Both the position numbers and the translations under genes were made by a program. From assembly GCF_016025525.2 (NCBI RefSeq), contig NZ_JACSGR010000008.1, positions 110,469 through 174,468 on the forward strand: a DNA stretch of 64,000 nucleotides, written 5' to 3'. This stretch comes from Eikenella glucosivorans. Lineage in GTDB: Bacteria > Pseudomonadota > Gammaproteobacteria > Burkholderiales > Neisseriaceae. Positions within the stretch are counted from its first letter, which is position 1. Each line of letters opens with the position of its first letter. This document shows positions 41,601 through 48,723 of this stretch, piece by piece. Below the pieces are notes generated by a model, which worked only from the letters and a program-made list of their open reading frames with translations, did not search any database and was not told where the DNA came from.

Positions 41601-41662
41601 AGGCTACCTGAAAAATATTGTGAGTGTGCCGGCTATGCCGCTACCCAGTTTTCAGGTAGCCT
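41601..41662. terminator. Inverted uptake-sequence pair upstream of the gamma-CA-like gene
   Basis: AGGCTACCTGAA (41601-41612) and TTCAGGTAGCCT (41651-41662) are 38 bases apart. Neither adjacent gene points into it as a 3' end, so here it is probably only an uptake site. Confidence 0.45.
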
Positions 41663-41701
41663 TCGGGGCTTTGATAAATTGATGAGGGAAAGGAGTGTCT
41701 C

Positions 41702-42244
41702 ATGAGCAATATCCGACCTTATTTGGATTTCGTGCCTCAGATTGGGGCGGGGTGTTATATCGACCCGATGTGTGTGGTGATTGGCGATGTGGAGCTGGCG
41801 GGGCAGGTGTCGGTGTGGCCGTTTGCCGTGTTGCGCGGGGATGTGAACCGTATCCGCGTGGGGCGGGGCAGCAATATCCAGGATCATGTGATGCTGCACG
41901 TGAGCCACAAAACGGCTGACAAGCCGGAGGGTTCGCCGCTGACCATCGGCGAGGATTGTACCATTGGCCACCATGTTACGTTGCACGGCTGCACCATAGG
42001 CAACCGCGTGCTGGTGGGCATGGGCAGCATTGTGTTGGATGATGCGGTGATTGAAGACAATGTGATGATTGGGGCGGGCAGCTTGGTGCCGCCGCGCAAA
42101 CGGCTGGAGAGCGGCTATTTATATGTGGGCTCGCCGGTGAAACAGGTGCGGCGGCTCACGGCGGAGGAGCTGGCTTTCCTGCCGTATTCGGCGGCGCATT
42201 ATGTGCAAGTGGCGGGAAAACACGCGCAGTTGCCAGGCAAGTGA
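41702..42244 (+). CDS. Gamma-carbonic-anhydrase-like hexapeptide protein (YrdA-like)
   Basis: The 180-residue left-handed beta-helix protein has a motif order typical of gamma-type carbonic anhydrase homologues: IGDVELAGQVSVWPFAVLRGD, then GSNIQDHVMLHV and CTIGHHVTLHGCTIGNRVLV. Metal-ligand histidines H86-like, H115-like and H120-like can be assigned to IQDHV, GHH and LHG. Whether it hydrates CO2 is unknown; E. coli YrdA has little activity. A GGAAAGGAG site precedes the ATG. Confidence 0.9.
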   Translation: MSNIRPYLDFVPQIGAGCYIDPMCVVIGDVELAGQVSVWPFAVLRGDVNRIRVGRGSNIQDHVMLHVSHKTADKPEGSPLTIGEDCTIGHHVTLHGCTIGNRVLVGMGSIVLDDAVIEDNVMIGAGSLVPPRKRLESGYLYVGSPVKQVRRLTAEELAFLPYSAAHYVQVAGKHAQLPGK

Positions 42245-42394
42245 ACGGGCAAGATTGGGCGGCAATAATTTTCAGGTAGCCTGAAAGCCAGGCTTTATTC
42301 ATGATAAATAGTTGGCGTTCATGCCTTATTTGCCATTATTGCAACAGCCTCTATCAGACAGAACTTTACGTTATTTCAAAAATTGCTTTAAGTG

Positions 42395-42416
42395 TTGATT
42401 TAGATTAAGGTAAAAT
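42395..42416 (+). promoter_or_regulatory. FNR-like site next to a -10 box upstream of petA
   Basis: TTGAT-TTAG-ATTAA (42395-42408) differs from the FNR consensus TTGATNNNNATCAA by one base. TAAAAT (42411-42416) follows at once. The overlap with the promoter core would favour repression when oxygen is absent. Both promoter and regulator are inferred. Confidence 0.5.
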
Positions 42417-42475
42417 CGCGCTGCTGCGGAATTTGCAGTATTTCGGTATTTTTACAGTATTAGGATGATTGAGTA

Positions 42476-43069
42476 ATGAATAATCAAGAAATCAATCAGG
42501 AGAGGCGGCGCTTTTTGGTGTTGGCCACTGCCGGAGCGGCTGGTGTGGCCGCAGTAGGCGCGGCCACGCCTTTTGTCGCCAGCTTTTTCCCTTCGGAAAA
42601 GGCCAAGGCGGCCGGTGCGCCGATTGACATCGACGTGAGCAAAATCGAGGCAGGCCAGCTGATTACGGCAGAATGGCGCGGTAAACCGATTTGGGTACTC
42701 AACCGCACGCCTGAGCAGATCAAGGATTTGGCCTCGCTGGACAGCCAGCTGGTCGACCCCAATTCCACAGCGGCAGACCAGCAGCCGGAATACTGCCAAA
42801 ATCCTCTACGCTCCATCAAAGGCAAAGACAATATTTGGGTGGCCATCGGCATTTGCACCCACTTGGGCTGTTCGCCCACCTTCCGCCCTGATTTGGCTCC
42901 GGCCGATTTGGGCGCAAACTGGAAAGGCGGCTTCTTCTGCCCGTGCCACGGCTCCAAGTTCGACTTGGCCGGCCGTGTGTATAAAGGGGTGCCGGCGCCC
43001 ACCAATCTGGTGATTCCTCCTTATAAATATCTGTCTGAAACCACCATCCGCGTGGGCGAAGACAGCTGA
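42476..43069 (+). CDS. petA: Cytochrome bc1 complex, Rieske iron-sulfur subunit
   Basis: This is the iron-sulfur subunit of ubiquinol-cytochrome c reductase. The 197 residues start with a twin-arginine segment (QERRRFLVLATAGAAGVAAVGAATPF) that is both Tat signal and membrane anchor. The Rieske cluster ligands are C127-T-H129-L-G-C132 and C155-P-C157-H158-G-S. It is the first gene of a three-gene operon; the cytochrome b start follows 16 bases after the stop. An FNR-like site lies upstream. Confidence 0.97.
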   Translation: MNNQEINQERRRFLVLATAGAAGVAAVGAATPFVASFFPSEKAKAAGAPIDIDVSKIEAGQLITAEWRGKPIWVLNRTPEQIKDLASLDSQLVDPNSTAADQQPEYCQNPLRSIKGKDNIWVAIGICTHLGCSPTFRPDLAPADLGANWKGGFFCPCHGSKFDLAGRVYKGVPAPTNLVIPPYKYLSETTIRVGEDS

Positions 43070-43085
43070 TACCGGGGAAAATACA

Positions 43086-44678
43086 ATGACAAACCAAACC
43101 AATAATAAAGCCAAAGCATTGCTAGACTGGGTGGACGCGCGCTTCCCCCTGTCTAAAATGATGAAGGAACACGTAACCGAGTATTACGCCCCGAAAAATT
43201 TCAATTTCTGGTATTTCTTCGGTTCGCTGGCCTTGCTGGTGCTGGTGATTCAGATCGTCAGCGGCATTTTCCTGACCATGAATTACAAGCCCGACGGCAA
43301 TCTGAACCAATACCATCTGCCGGCCGCATTCACTGCTGTGGAATACATCATGCGCGACGTATCGGGCGGCTGGATTATCCGCTATATGCACTCCACCGGC
43401 GCTTCAATGTTCTTCATCGTGGTGTATCTGCATATGTTCCGCGGCCTGATTTATGGCTCGTTTAAAAAACCGCGCGAACTGGTGTGGGTGTGCGGTGCCC
43501 TGATTTTCCTGGCATTGATGGCGGAAGCCTTTATGGGCTACCTGCTGCCTTGGGGGCAGATGTCGTTCTGGGGCGCGCAGGTGATCATCAACCTGTTTGG
43601 TGCGATTCCGGTGATCGGCCCGGATTTGTCCACTTGGATCCGTGGCGACTTCAATGTGTCCGATGTGACGTTGAACCGCTTTTTCGCCCTGCATGTGATT
43701 GCCGTGCCGCTGGTGCTGGTGGGCTTGGTGGTGGCGCACTTGATTGCGCTGCACGAGGTCGGTTCCAACAACCCCGATGGCGTGGAAATCAAAAAGCTGA
43801 AAGATGAAAACGGCATCCCGCTCGATGGCATCCCTTTCCATCCGTATTACACCGTGAAAGATATTTTGGGCGTGGTGGTGTTCCTGATTGTATTCTGCTC
43901 CATCATGTTCTTCGCGCCTGAAGGCGGCGGCTACTTCCTGGAAGCGCCGAACTTTGATCCGGCCAACTCGCTGAAAACCCCGGCGCACATCGCACCGGTG
44001 TGGTATTTCACCCCGTTCTACGCCATTCTGCGTGCCATTCCTTCTTTCGCCGGCACACAGGTGTGGGGTGTGATCGGCATGGGTGCGGCGGTGGTTTTGA
44101 TTGCCTTGCTGCCCTGGCTTGACCGCTCGCCGGTAAAATCCGTGCGTTACCGTAACACCACCTTCAAAACCATGCTGGTACTGTTCCTGATTGCCTTTAT
44201 CGGTTTGGGCATTTTGGGTGCGCAGGTGGCCACGGATTTGAGAACGGAAATTGCCCAATCATTTACGATTTTCTATTTCCTGTTTTTCCTCGGCATGCCG
44301 ATTTACACCAGCCCGGAGCGTCCGAGCTTGGCCGCGTTTAAGCAGAAGATGAGCGCTCAGCCCTTGGCTGCCTTGTTTGCCGCCGGCTGGGTGGGCGGGG
44401 TGTATCTGATTGCCCTCTTGGTGAGCATTTATGACCTGTATCTGCTTGCCCGCCTGTTCTTTGCCGATCCGTTCCAGATTCAAACGCTGATTATCCGCGT
44501 GTTCTCCGTGCTGTATATGGCGTTCTTCTTCGTGAGCACGCTGCTGAATACCAAGCTGAATGCGGACAAGGCAGTTCCGGAACGCGTTACCATGAGCACC
44601 ACGCGCCAGAAGATTATGTTCTTCGTGTATGCTGCAATTGCATTGGTGGGTGCTTATCTGTTTGCTGGCAGTATTTAA
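43086..44678 (+). CDS. petB: Cytochrome b subunit of bc1 complex, C-terminally enlarged
   Basis: Cytochrome b carries both quinone sites and two b hemes. Heme histidines lie in HSTGASMFFIVVYLHMFRGL and FALHVIAVPLVLVGLVVAHL, and the Qo motif PEGG(GY) is present in FFAPEGGGYFLEAP. At 530 residues it is about 80 longer than I expect for a neisserial cytochrome b. After the usual last helix (FYFLFFLGMPIYT) an extra segment of about 80 residues with two more hydrophobic stretches occurs. The sequence then returns to a second helix and the normal KAVPERVT end, followed by one more helix. It overlaps no gene and petC follows after 13 bases. Confidence 0.95.
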   Translation: MTNQTNNKAKALLDWVDARFPLSKMMKEHVTEYYAPKNFNFWYFFGSLALLVLVIQIVSGIFLTMNYKPDGNLNQYHLPAAFTAVEYIMRDVSGGWIIRYMHSTGASMFFIVVYLHMFRGLIYGSFKKPRELVWVCGALIFLALMAEAFMGYLLPWGQMSFWGAQVIINLFGAIPVIGPDLSTWIRGDFNVSDVTLNRFFALHVIAVPLVLVGLVVAHLIALHEVGSNNPDGVEIKKLKDENGIPLDGIPFHPYYTVKDILGVVVFLIVFCSIMFFAPEGGGYFLEAPNFDPANSLKTPAHIAPVWYFTPFYAILRAIPSFAGTQVWGVIGMGAAVVLIALLPWLDRSPVKSVRYRNTTFKTMLVLFLIAFIGLGILGAQVATDLRTEIAQSFTIFYFLFFLGMPIYTSPERPSLAAFKQKMSAQPLAALFAAGWVGGVYLIALLVSIYDLYLLARLFFADPFQIQTLIIRVFSVLYMAFFFVSTLLNTKLNADKAVPERVTMSTTRQKIMFFVYAAIALVGAYLFAGSI

Positions 44679-44691
44679 CGGGAGCGGCAAA

Positions 44692-45474
44692 ATGAAAAAA
44701 TTATGGAAAAACTGGTTTGCCGCGCTGATTTTGGCTATGCCTTTGAGCAGCTATGCTGCCGGCGGCGGCAATTATGAGCATGTGGACATCGATTTGGGCG
44801 ATCAAGTGAGCTTGCAGCACGGCGCGCAGATTTTCGCCAACTACTGCCTTTCCTGCCATTCGGCCAGCGGCATGCGCTACAACCGCCTACAGGATTTGGG
44901 CTTGAGCGAAGACGAAATTCGCAAAAACCTGATGTTCACCACCGATAAAATCGGCGATGTGATGCATTCTTCGATGAACCCGGAAGACGCCAAGCGCTGG
45001 TTTGGCGCCGAGCCGCCGGATCTCACGCTGATTGCCCGTTCGCGCGGTGCCGATTATCTGTATGCCTATCTGCGCGGCTTCTACAAAGATCCGACCCGCC
45101 CCACCGGCTGGAACAACCTCGTGTTCGACAAAGTCGGCATGCCGCACCCCTTGTGGGAGCAGCAGGGCGTGCGCGCCGTGGAGCTGGACGATAAAGGCCA
45201 GCCCGTGATGGAGAAAGACGAACACGGCAACCTGGTGCCCAAACTGTATTGGGAGTCTACCGGCCTGCACAGCCGCCGTCTGCCCAACGGCACAGTGAGC
45301 CAGAAAGAATTCGACCAATACAGCAAAGACTTGGTGGCCTATCTGGTGTACATGGGCGAGCCCGCGCAGTTGCAACGCAAGCAAATCGGCTACGGCGTGC
45401 TGCTGTTCCTGTTTGCCGTTTTGCTGCCCTTGGCCTATTTCCTGAAAAAGGAATATTGGAAAGACGTGCACTAA
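44692..45474 (+). CDS. petC: Cytochrome c1 subunit of bc1 complex
   Basis: The 260-residue precursor has a signal peptide (MKKLWKNWFAALILAMPLSSYAAG). The heme c motif is C-L-S-C-H in FANYCLSCHSASGMRYNRL. The C-terminal membrane anchor (GVLLFLFAVLLPLAYFLKKEYWKDVH) is typical of cytochrome c1. The ATG at 44692 follows GGGAGCGG. It is the last gene of petABC and has a clear terminator. Confidence 0.97.
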   Translation: MKKLWKNWFAALILAMPLSSYAAGGGNYEHVDIDLGDQVSLQHGAQIFANYCLSCHSASGMRYNRLQDLGLSEDEIRKNLMFTTDKIGDVMHSSMNPEDAKRWFGAEPPDLTLIARSRGADYLYAYLRGFYKDPTRPTGWNNLVFDKVGMPHPLWEQQGVRAVELDDKGQPVMEKDEHGNLVPKLYWESTGLHSRRLPNGTVSQKEFDQYSKDLVAYLVYMGEPAQLQRKQIGYGVLLFLFAVLLPLAYFLKKEYWKDVH

Positions 45475-45498
45475 GCCGTACCGCAACTGCAGAACGAG

Positions 45499-45524
45499 CG
45501 CAGGCTGGCAACAGCCTGCGTTTT
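45499..45524 (+). terminator. Rho-independent terminator of petABC
   Basis: CGCAGGCT (45499-45506) pairs with AGCCTGCG (45513-45520) around GGCAAC and is followed by TTTTG. It lies 25 bases past petC. Confidence 0.88.
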
Positions 45525-45656
45525 GTTTGCGCGGCAAAAAGGCTACCTGAAAAATCCGGATGGCATCCAGCTATAATAATTTTCAGGTAGCCGCATATCG
45601 GATACCAAACCGCTTAGGCTACCTGAAAAATCCAATCACGCCGAAAGCCAAGCCTG

Positions 45657-46412
45657 ATGCAAAAATTCATCGAAGAAGCCTACCAACTGTTCGCACCCTA
45701 CCAAGCGCATTTCCCGCTCAACATCTGCACCTGTGAAAGCTGCTCACCGGAAGATGGCCAGCGCGAATTGCTGAGCTACCCGCTGCGCGAGATTCCTGCC
45801 GATAACCTTTTCTGCTATCTGAGCAGCGTGCCGTTGGCCAACAAAGCCGCCACCGCGCGCGATATGAAGCACTTTCTGCCGCGCATTTTGCAGGCGCTGG
45901 TAAATGATGAAGGTGTGCGCCCCACCGATGAAGGACTGCTGGACAAGCTGTGCTGCAACCTACCCGAATGTTGGCCAGAAGCCGAAATCCGCTGGCTGCA
46001 CTGCTTTGCCGCCGCTTGGTTTGCCGAACAAATCGCAGCCCCGCGCTATGAGGGCTGCCTCCCCGTATGGCTTACCATGTTTCAATTTGCCAGTTTGGAT
46101 GTAACTGATGAGCTGCTTACCTTGTGGACGCAATCTGCATCCAAAATCGGCGCATTGCGCGAGTTTGTCCTGTTGTATCTGAAAGTGCCGTATGGCAGTA
46201 ATGATGCCGATTGGGGGAAGGTTTGCTATCTGCCCGAGCATTTGCCCCAGCGCGAACAGTTTGTCGGCAAGCTTTCGGCCTGGTTTGCCAGCCCGCACAC
46301 CCGTGCCGTGTTCCGCCAATCTTTTGAGCAGGCCTTGCTCTCGGGTAGGGAAAAGCCGGAGGAAACCCTGCTGTGGGAGCAGTGCTACGATTGGCTGGCC
46401 GATGCGCTGTGA
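45657..46412 (+). CDS. Hypothetical protein, 251 aa
   Basis: I do not recognise the family. The protein is soluble, acidic and helical, with many Trp and Phe. An N-terminal cysteine cluster (NICTCESCS) could bind a metal or form a disulfide, and a second pair stands in KLCCNLPECWPEAEI. There is no signal peptide or membrane segment. It is flanked by uptake-sequence clusters. The start ATG at 45657 lacks a strong ribosome binding site (AAAGCCAAGCCTG). Confidence 0.7.
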   Translation: MQKFIEEAYQLFAPYQAHFPLNICTCESCSPEDGQRELLSYPLREIPADNLFCYLSSVPLANKAATARDMKHFLPRILQALVNDEGVRPTDEGLLDKLCCNLPECWPEAEIRWLHCFAAAWFAEQIAAPRYEGCLPVWLTMFQFASLDVTDELLTLWTQSASKIGALREFVLLYLKVPYGSNDADWGKVCYLPEHLPQREQFVGKLSAWFASPHTRAVFRQSFEQALLSGREKPEETLLWEQCYDWLADAL

Positions 46413-46606
46413 AGCAGGAGCATTATTTCTGCCGAACCGGGGATTAAACAGCCATGCGGCGATGTGCTGACTGTTTTTCAGGTAGCCTTTGGCCAATCGG
46501 GAAGGCTACCTGAAAAGGGGGAAGGAGGATTTTGCTGCCGGTTTGGCTTGGGTGAGCCAAGCTTTGGGCCGTGCCGTGTTTTCAGGTAGCCTGACAACAG
46601 GAAGGT

Positions 46607-46993
46607 TCAACTATCATCTTGTTCGGAAAGAACTTCTTTGGCAATAAATACCGCGTTTAACACTTTCGGGAAGCCCAAATACGGCACGCAATGGATGAAG
46701 GCTTCTACGATTTCCTCGCGGTTGAGGCCGACGTTTAAGGCAGCGTGGATGTGCACGCGCAGCTGGTTTTCGCAGCCGCCTTGTGCGGCCAGCGCGGCCA
46801 AGGTAAGCAATTCGCGCTGCTGCACGTTTAAATGCGGGCGGTTGTAGATTTCGCCGAAGGCGAAGCCGATGATGTATTGCCCCAAATCGGGGGCGATGCC
46901 GGATAATGCGTTCATCACGGCTTCACCCTGTGCGCCGTCGATGGCATTTAGGGTGTTCAGGCCGCATTTGATCAATTCGCTGTTTTTTAACAT
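46607..46993 (-). CDS. Carboxymuconolactone decarboxylase/AhpD-like family protein
   Basis: The 128-residue helical protein has the family core FGEIYNRPHLNVQQRELLTL and AALAAQGGCENQLRVHIHAA with one Cys and the conserved His. The second cysteine of an AhpD CxxC is absent, so it is closer to gamma-carboxymuconolactone decarboxylases, though many members act on other substrates or oxidants. It is transcribed away from a MerR-type regulator, with a MerR-style promoter between them, and is therefore the likely regulated target. Confidence 0.9.
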   Translation of the reverse strand: MLKNSELIKCGLNTLNAIDGAQGEAVMNALSGIAPDLGQYIIGFAFGEIYNRPHLNVQQRELLTLAALAAQGGCENQLRVHIHAALNVGLNREEIVEAFIHCVPYLGFPKVLNAVFIAKEVLSEQDDS

Positions 46994-47035
46994 GATTGCT
47001 CCTATCTAACAATGATTTTGCAAAATTGCACGGGC

Positions 47036-47066
47036 AGCTTAGACCATGGAGTGCACTCTAGGGCAA
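47036..47066 (-). promoter_or_regulatory. MerR-type promoter/operator with 19-base spacer
   Basis: On the minus strand TTGCCC (47066-47061), a 19-base spacer and TAAGCT (47041-47036) form a promoter. The overlong spacer is typical of MerR activation by DNA untwisting. The palindrome GAGTGCACTC (47049-47058) sits in the spacer. It drives the decarboxylase-like gene. Confidence 0.75.
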
Positions 47067-47075
47067 AGGTTTTCA

Positions 47076-47453
47076 ATGCAGATTAAACAGTTTTCCGAAC
47101 AAACCGGGCTTTCCATCCACACGCTGCGTTATTACGAAAAAGAAGGCTTGCTGCGGCCGGAGCGCGATGCGTTGGGCCGCCGAGCGTATGGCAGCCGAGA
47201 TGCGGAGTGGGTGGGCTTCATCTTGCGCCTGAAGGAGATGGGCGTGCCGCTGGCGCAAATCAAGGAATATGCACGGCTGCGCCATCAGGGCGAGGCCACT
47301 GTTCCTGCGCGCCACGCGCTGCTGCGGGCGCACCGCGATGTTTTGTTGGCGCGGCAGCGGGAGCTGGCGGCGCATCAGGCATTTTTGGAAAGCAAGCTGG
47401 CGCTGTATGAGGAGATGATGGGGCAGGGTGCGGCGGGCAGGCAGGCTACCTGA
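47076..47453 (+). CDS. MerR-family transcriptional regulator
   Basis: The N-terminal helix-turn-helix and wing are clear: MQIKQFSEQTGLSIHTLRYY, then EKEGLLRPERDALGRRAYGS and FILRLKEMGVPLAQIKEYA. The rest is a dimerisation coiled coil (RHALLRAHRDVLLARQRELA). There is no cysteine, so it does not sense metals or thiols through its own cysteines. The ATG at 47076 is preferred over 47046, which lies inside the operator. The stop codon lies in an uptake sequence, adding Ala-Thr at the end. It probably activates the divergent gene. Confidence 0.9.
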   Translation: MQIKQFSEQTGLSIHTLRYYEKEGLLRPERDALGRRAYGSRDAEWVGFILRLKEMGVPLAQIKEYARLRHQGEATVPARHALLRAHRDVLLARQRELAAHQAFLESKLALYEEMMGQGAAGRQAT

Positions 47454-47674
47454 AAAAAAGGGGGGCTGAAAGACCAAATTGGTGCCAGAAGCGCGGCGGG
47501 TAAATCCAAAGCGGAATGAGGCGGCAGCTGGCATGGTTGGGCGACAGAGTATGGGTTTAAAGTTTTTTGCCAAGGCTTCTTTCGGGTGCGGATTTGGCTA
47601 TAATGCGGCGCTGTTTCAGGCTACCTGAAAAAATTTCAGGTGGCCTGTGTTGTTTTTGATGTGTGAGGCGATGA

Positions 47675-48550
47675 ATGGGAAAGCAGAATTATGCAGTGCC
47701 GCTGTTGCTGGTGGGCTGCGTGGTGTTCGGGCTGGGCAGCCTGATTGTGAAGTTTGTGCAGGTGGGGCCGTATGCGGTGGCGTTTTGGCGGCTGCTGGTG
47801 GCGGCGCCGGTGTTTTGGCTGCTGATGCGGCGTTTTGGGCAGAAACTGCCTCAGAGCCGGCGTGCGGTGTGTTTTGCTTTGCTGGCGGGGGTGTTCCTGG
47901 CGTTTGATTTGGCGCTGTGGCATGAGAGTATCCATGCGGTGGGCCCTGGGATTTCCACGTTGCTCAATAGTTTGCAGATTTTCTTTTTGTCGGCGATCGG
48001 GGTAGCGTTTTACGGCGAGCGGCTGAATAGGCTGCAGGTGGCGAGCCTGCTGCTGGCGGTGGCGGGGGTGGCGCTGATCGGCAGCCCGGAGTTTGGCCAT
48101 AATGGCCGGGCGGTGTGGGGTTTTGTGAGCGGGACGGTGTCGGGGGCGATGTTGGCGCTGTCGATGGTGTTTGTGCGTAAAACGCATGAGGTGGAACGGG
48201 TGGCGCTGTTTCCGATGATGATGGTGCTGAGTGCAGGCGGGGCGGCGGCGCTGGTGTTGCCGGCTTTGTGGTTTGACGGCGGGGCGCTGTATCCGGCGGG
48301 CTGGCGCGATGTGGGGCTGGTGTTGGTGTATGGGGTGGTGATGCAGTGTTTTGCTTGGGGTTTGATTGCTTATGCGATTCCGCTGCTGTCGCTGTCGGTT
48401 ACAGGGCTGCTGCTGCTGTCGGAGCCGGTGGCGGCGCTGCTGATTGATTATTTCTTGCTGGGCAAGCCGATTAACGGCTGGCAGTGGGCGGGCGCGGGGC
48501 TGACTCTGGTGGCGATTTATTTGGGTTCGTTGAAGCGCAGGGCGGGCTGA
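47675..48550 (+). CDS. DMT/EamA family transporter
   Basis: The 291-residue protein has ten hydrophobic helices in two EamA repeats, beginning AVPLLLVGCVVFGLGSLIVK and FWRLLVAAPVFWLLMRR. The second repeat ends with LLSLSVTGLLLLSEPVAALL and GAGLTLVAIYLGSLKRR. Members export amino acids or other metabolites, or are of unknown substrate; the sequence gives no further clue. The ATG at 47675 follows GTGTGAGGCG. Its composition is high in GC like the core genes. Confidence 0.85.
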   Translation: MGKQNYAVPLLLVGCVVFGLGSLIVKFVQVGPYAVAFWRLLVAAPVFWLLMRRFGQKLPQSRRAVCFALLAGVFLAFDLALWHESIHAVGPGISTLLNSLQIFFLSAIGVAFYGERLNRLQVASLLLAVAGVALIGSPEFGHNGRAVWGFVSGTVSGAMLALSMVFVRKTHEVERVALFPMMMVLSAGGAAALVLPALWFDGGALYPAGWRDVGLVLVYGVVMQCFAWGLIAYAIPLLSLSVTGLLLLSEPVAALLIDYFLLGKPINGWQWAGAGLTLVAIYLGSLKRRAG

Positions 48551-48583
48551 GGCCGAAGTCTGGCTTTGCAGAAGCTGATGTTT

Positions 48584-48619
48584 TTCAGGTAGCCTGTTGT
48601 TTGCTTGAGGCTACCTGAA
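48584..48619. terminator. Inverted uptake-sequence pair after the DMT transporter
   Basis: TTCAGGTAGCCT (48584-48595) and AGGCTACCTGAA (48608-48619) are 12 bases apart. A further arm near 48670 faces a GGCTGCCTGAA arm near 48694 that belongs to the convergent transglycosylase gene. Confidence 0.55.
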
Positions 48620-48723
48620 ATTTTATCTGCCGGATATTCGGGGGTGTCGGCATGGGCATGGGAAAACGGTTTCAGGTAGCCTCTTCGTGATGGGGCTGCC
48701 TGAAACCGGTTTGATTTGCGCTG

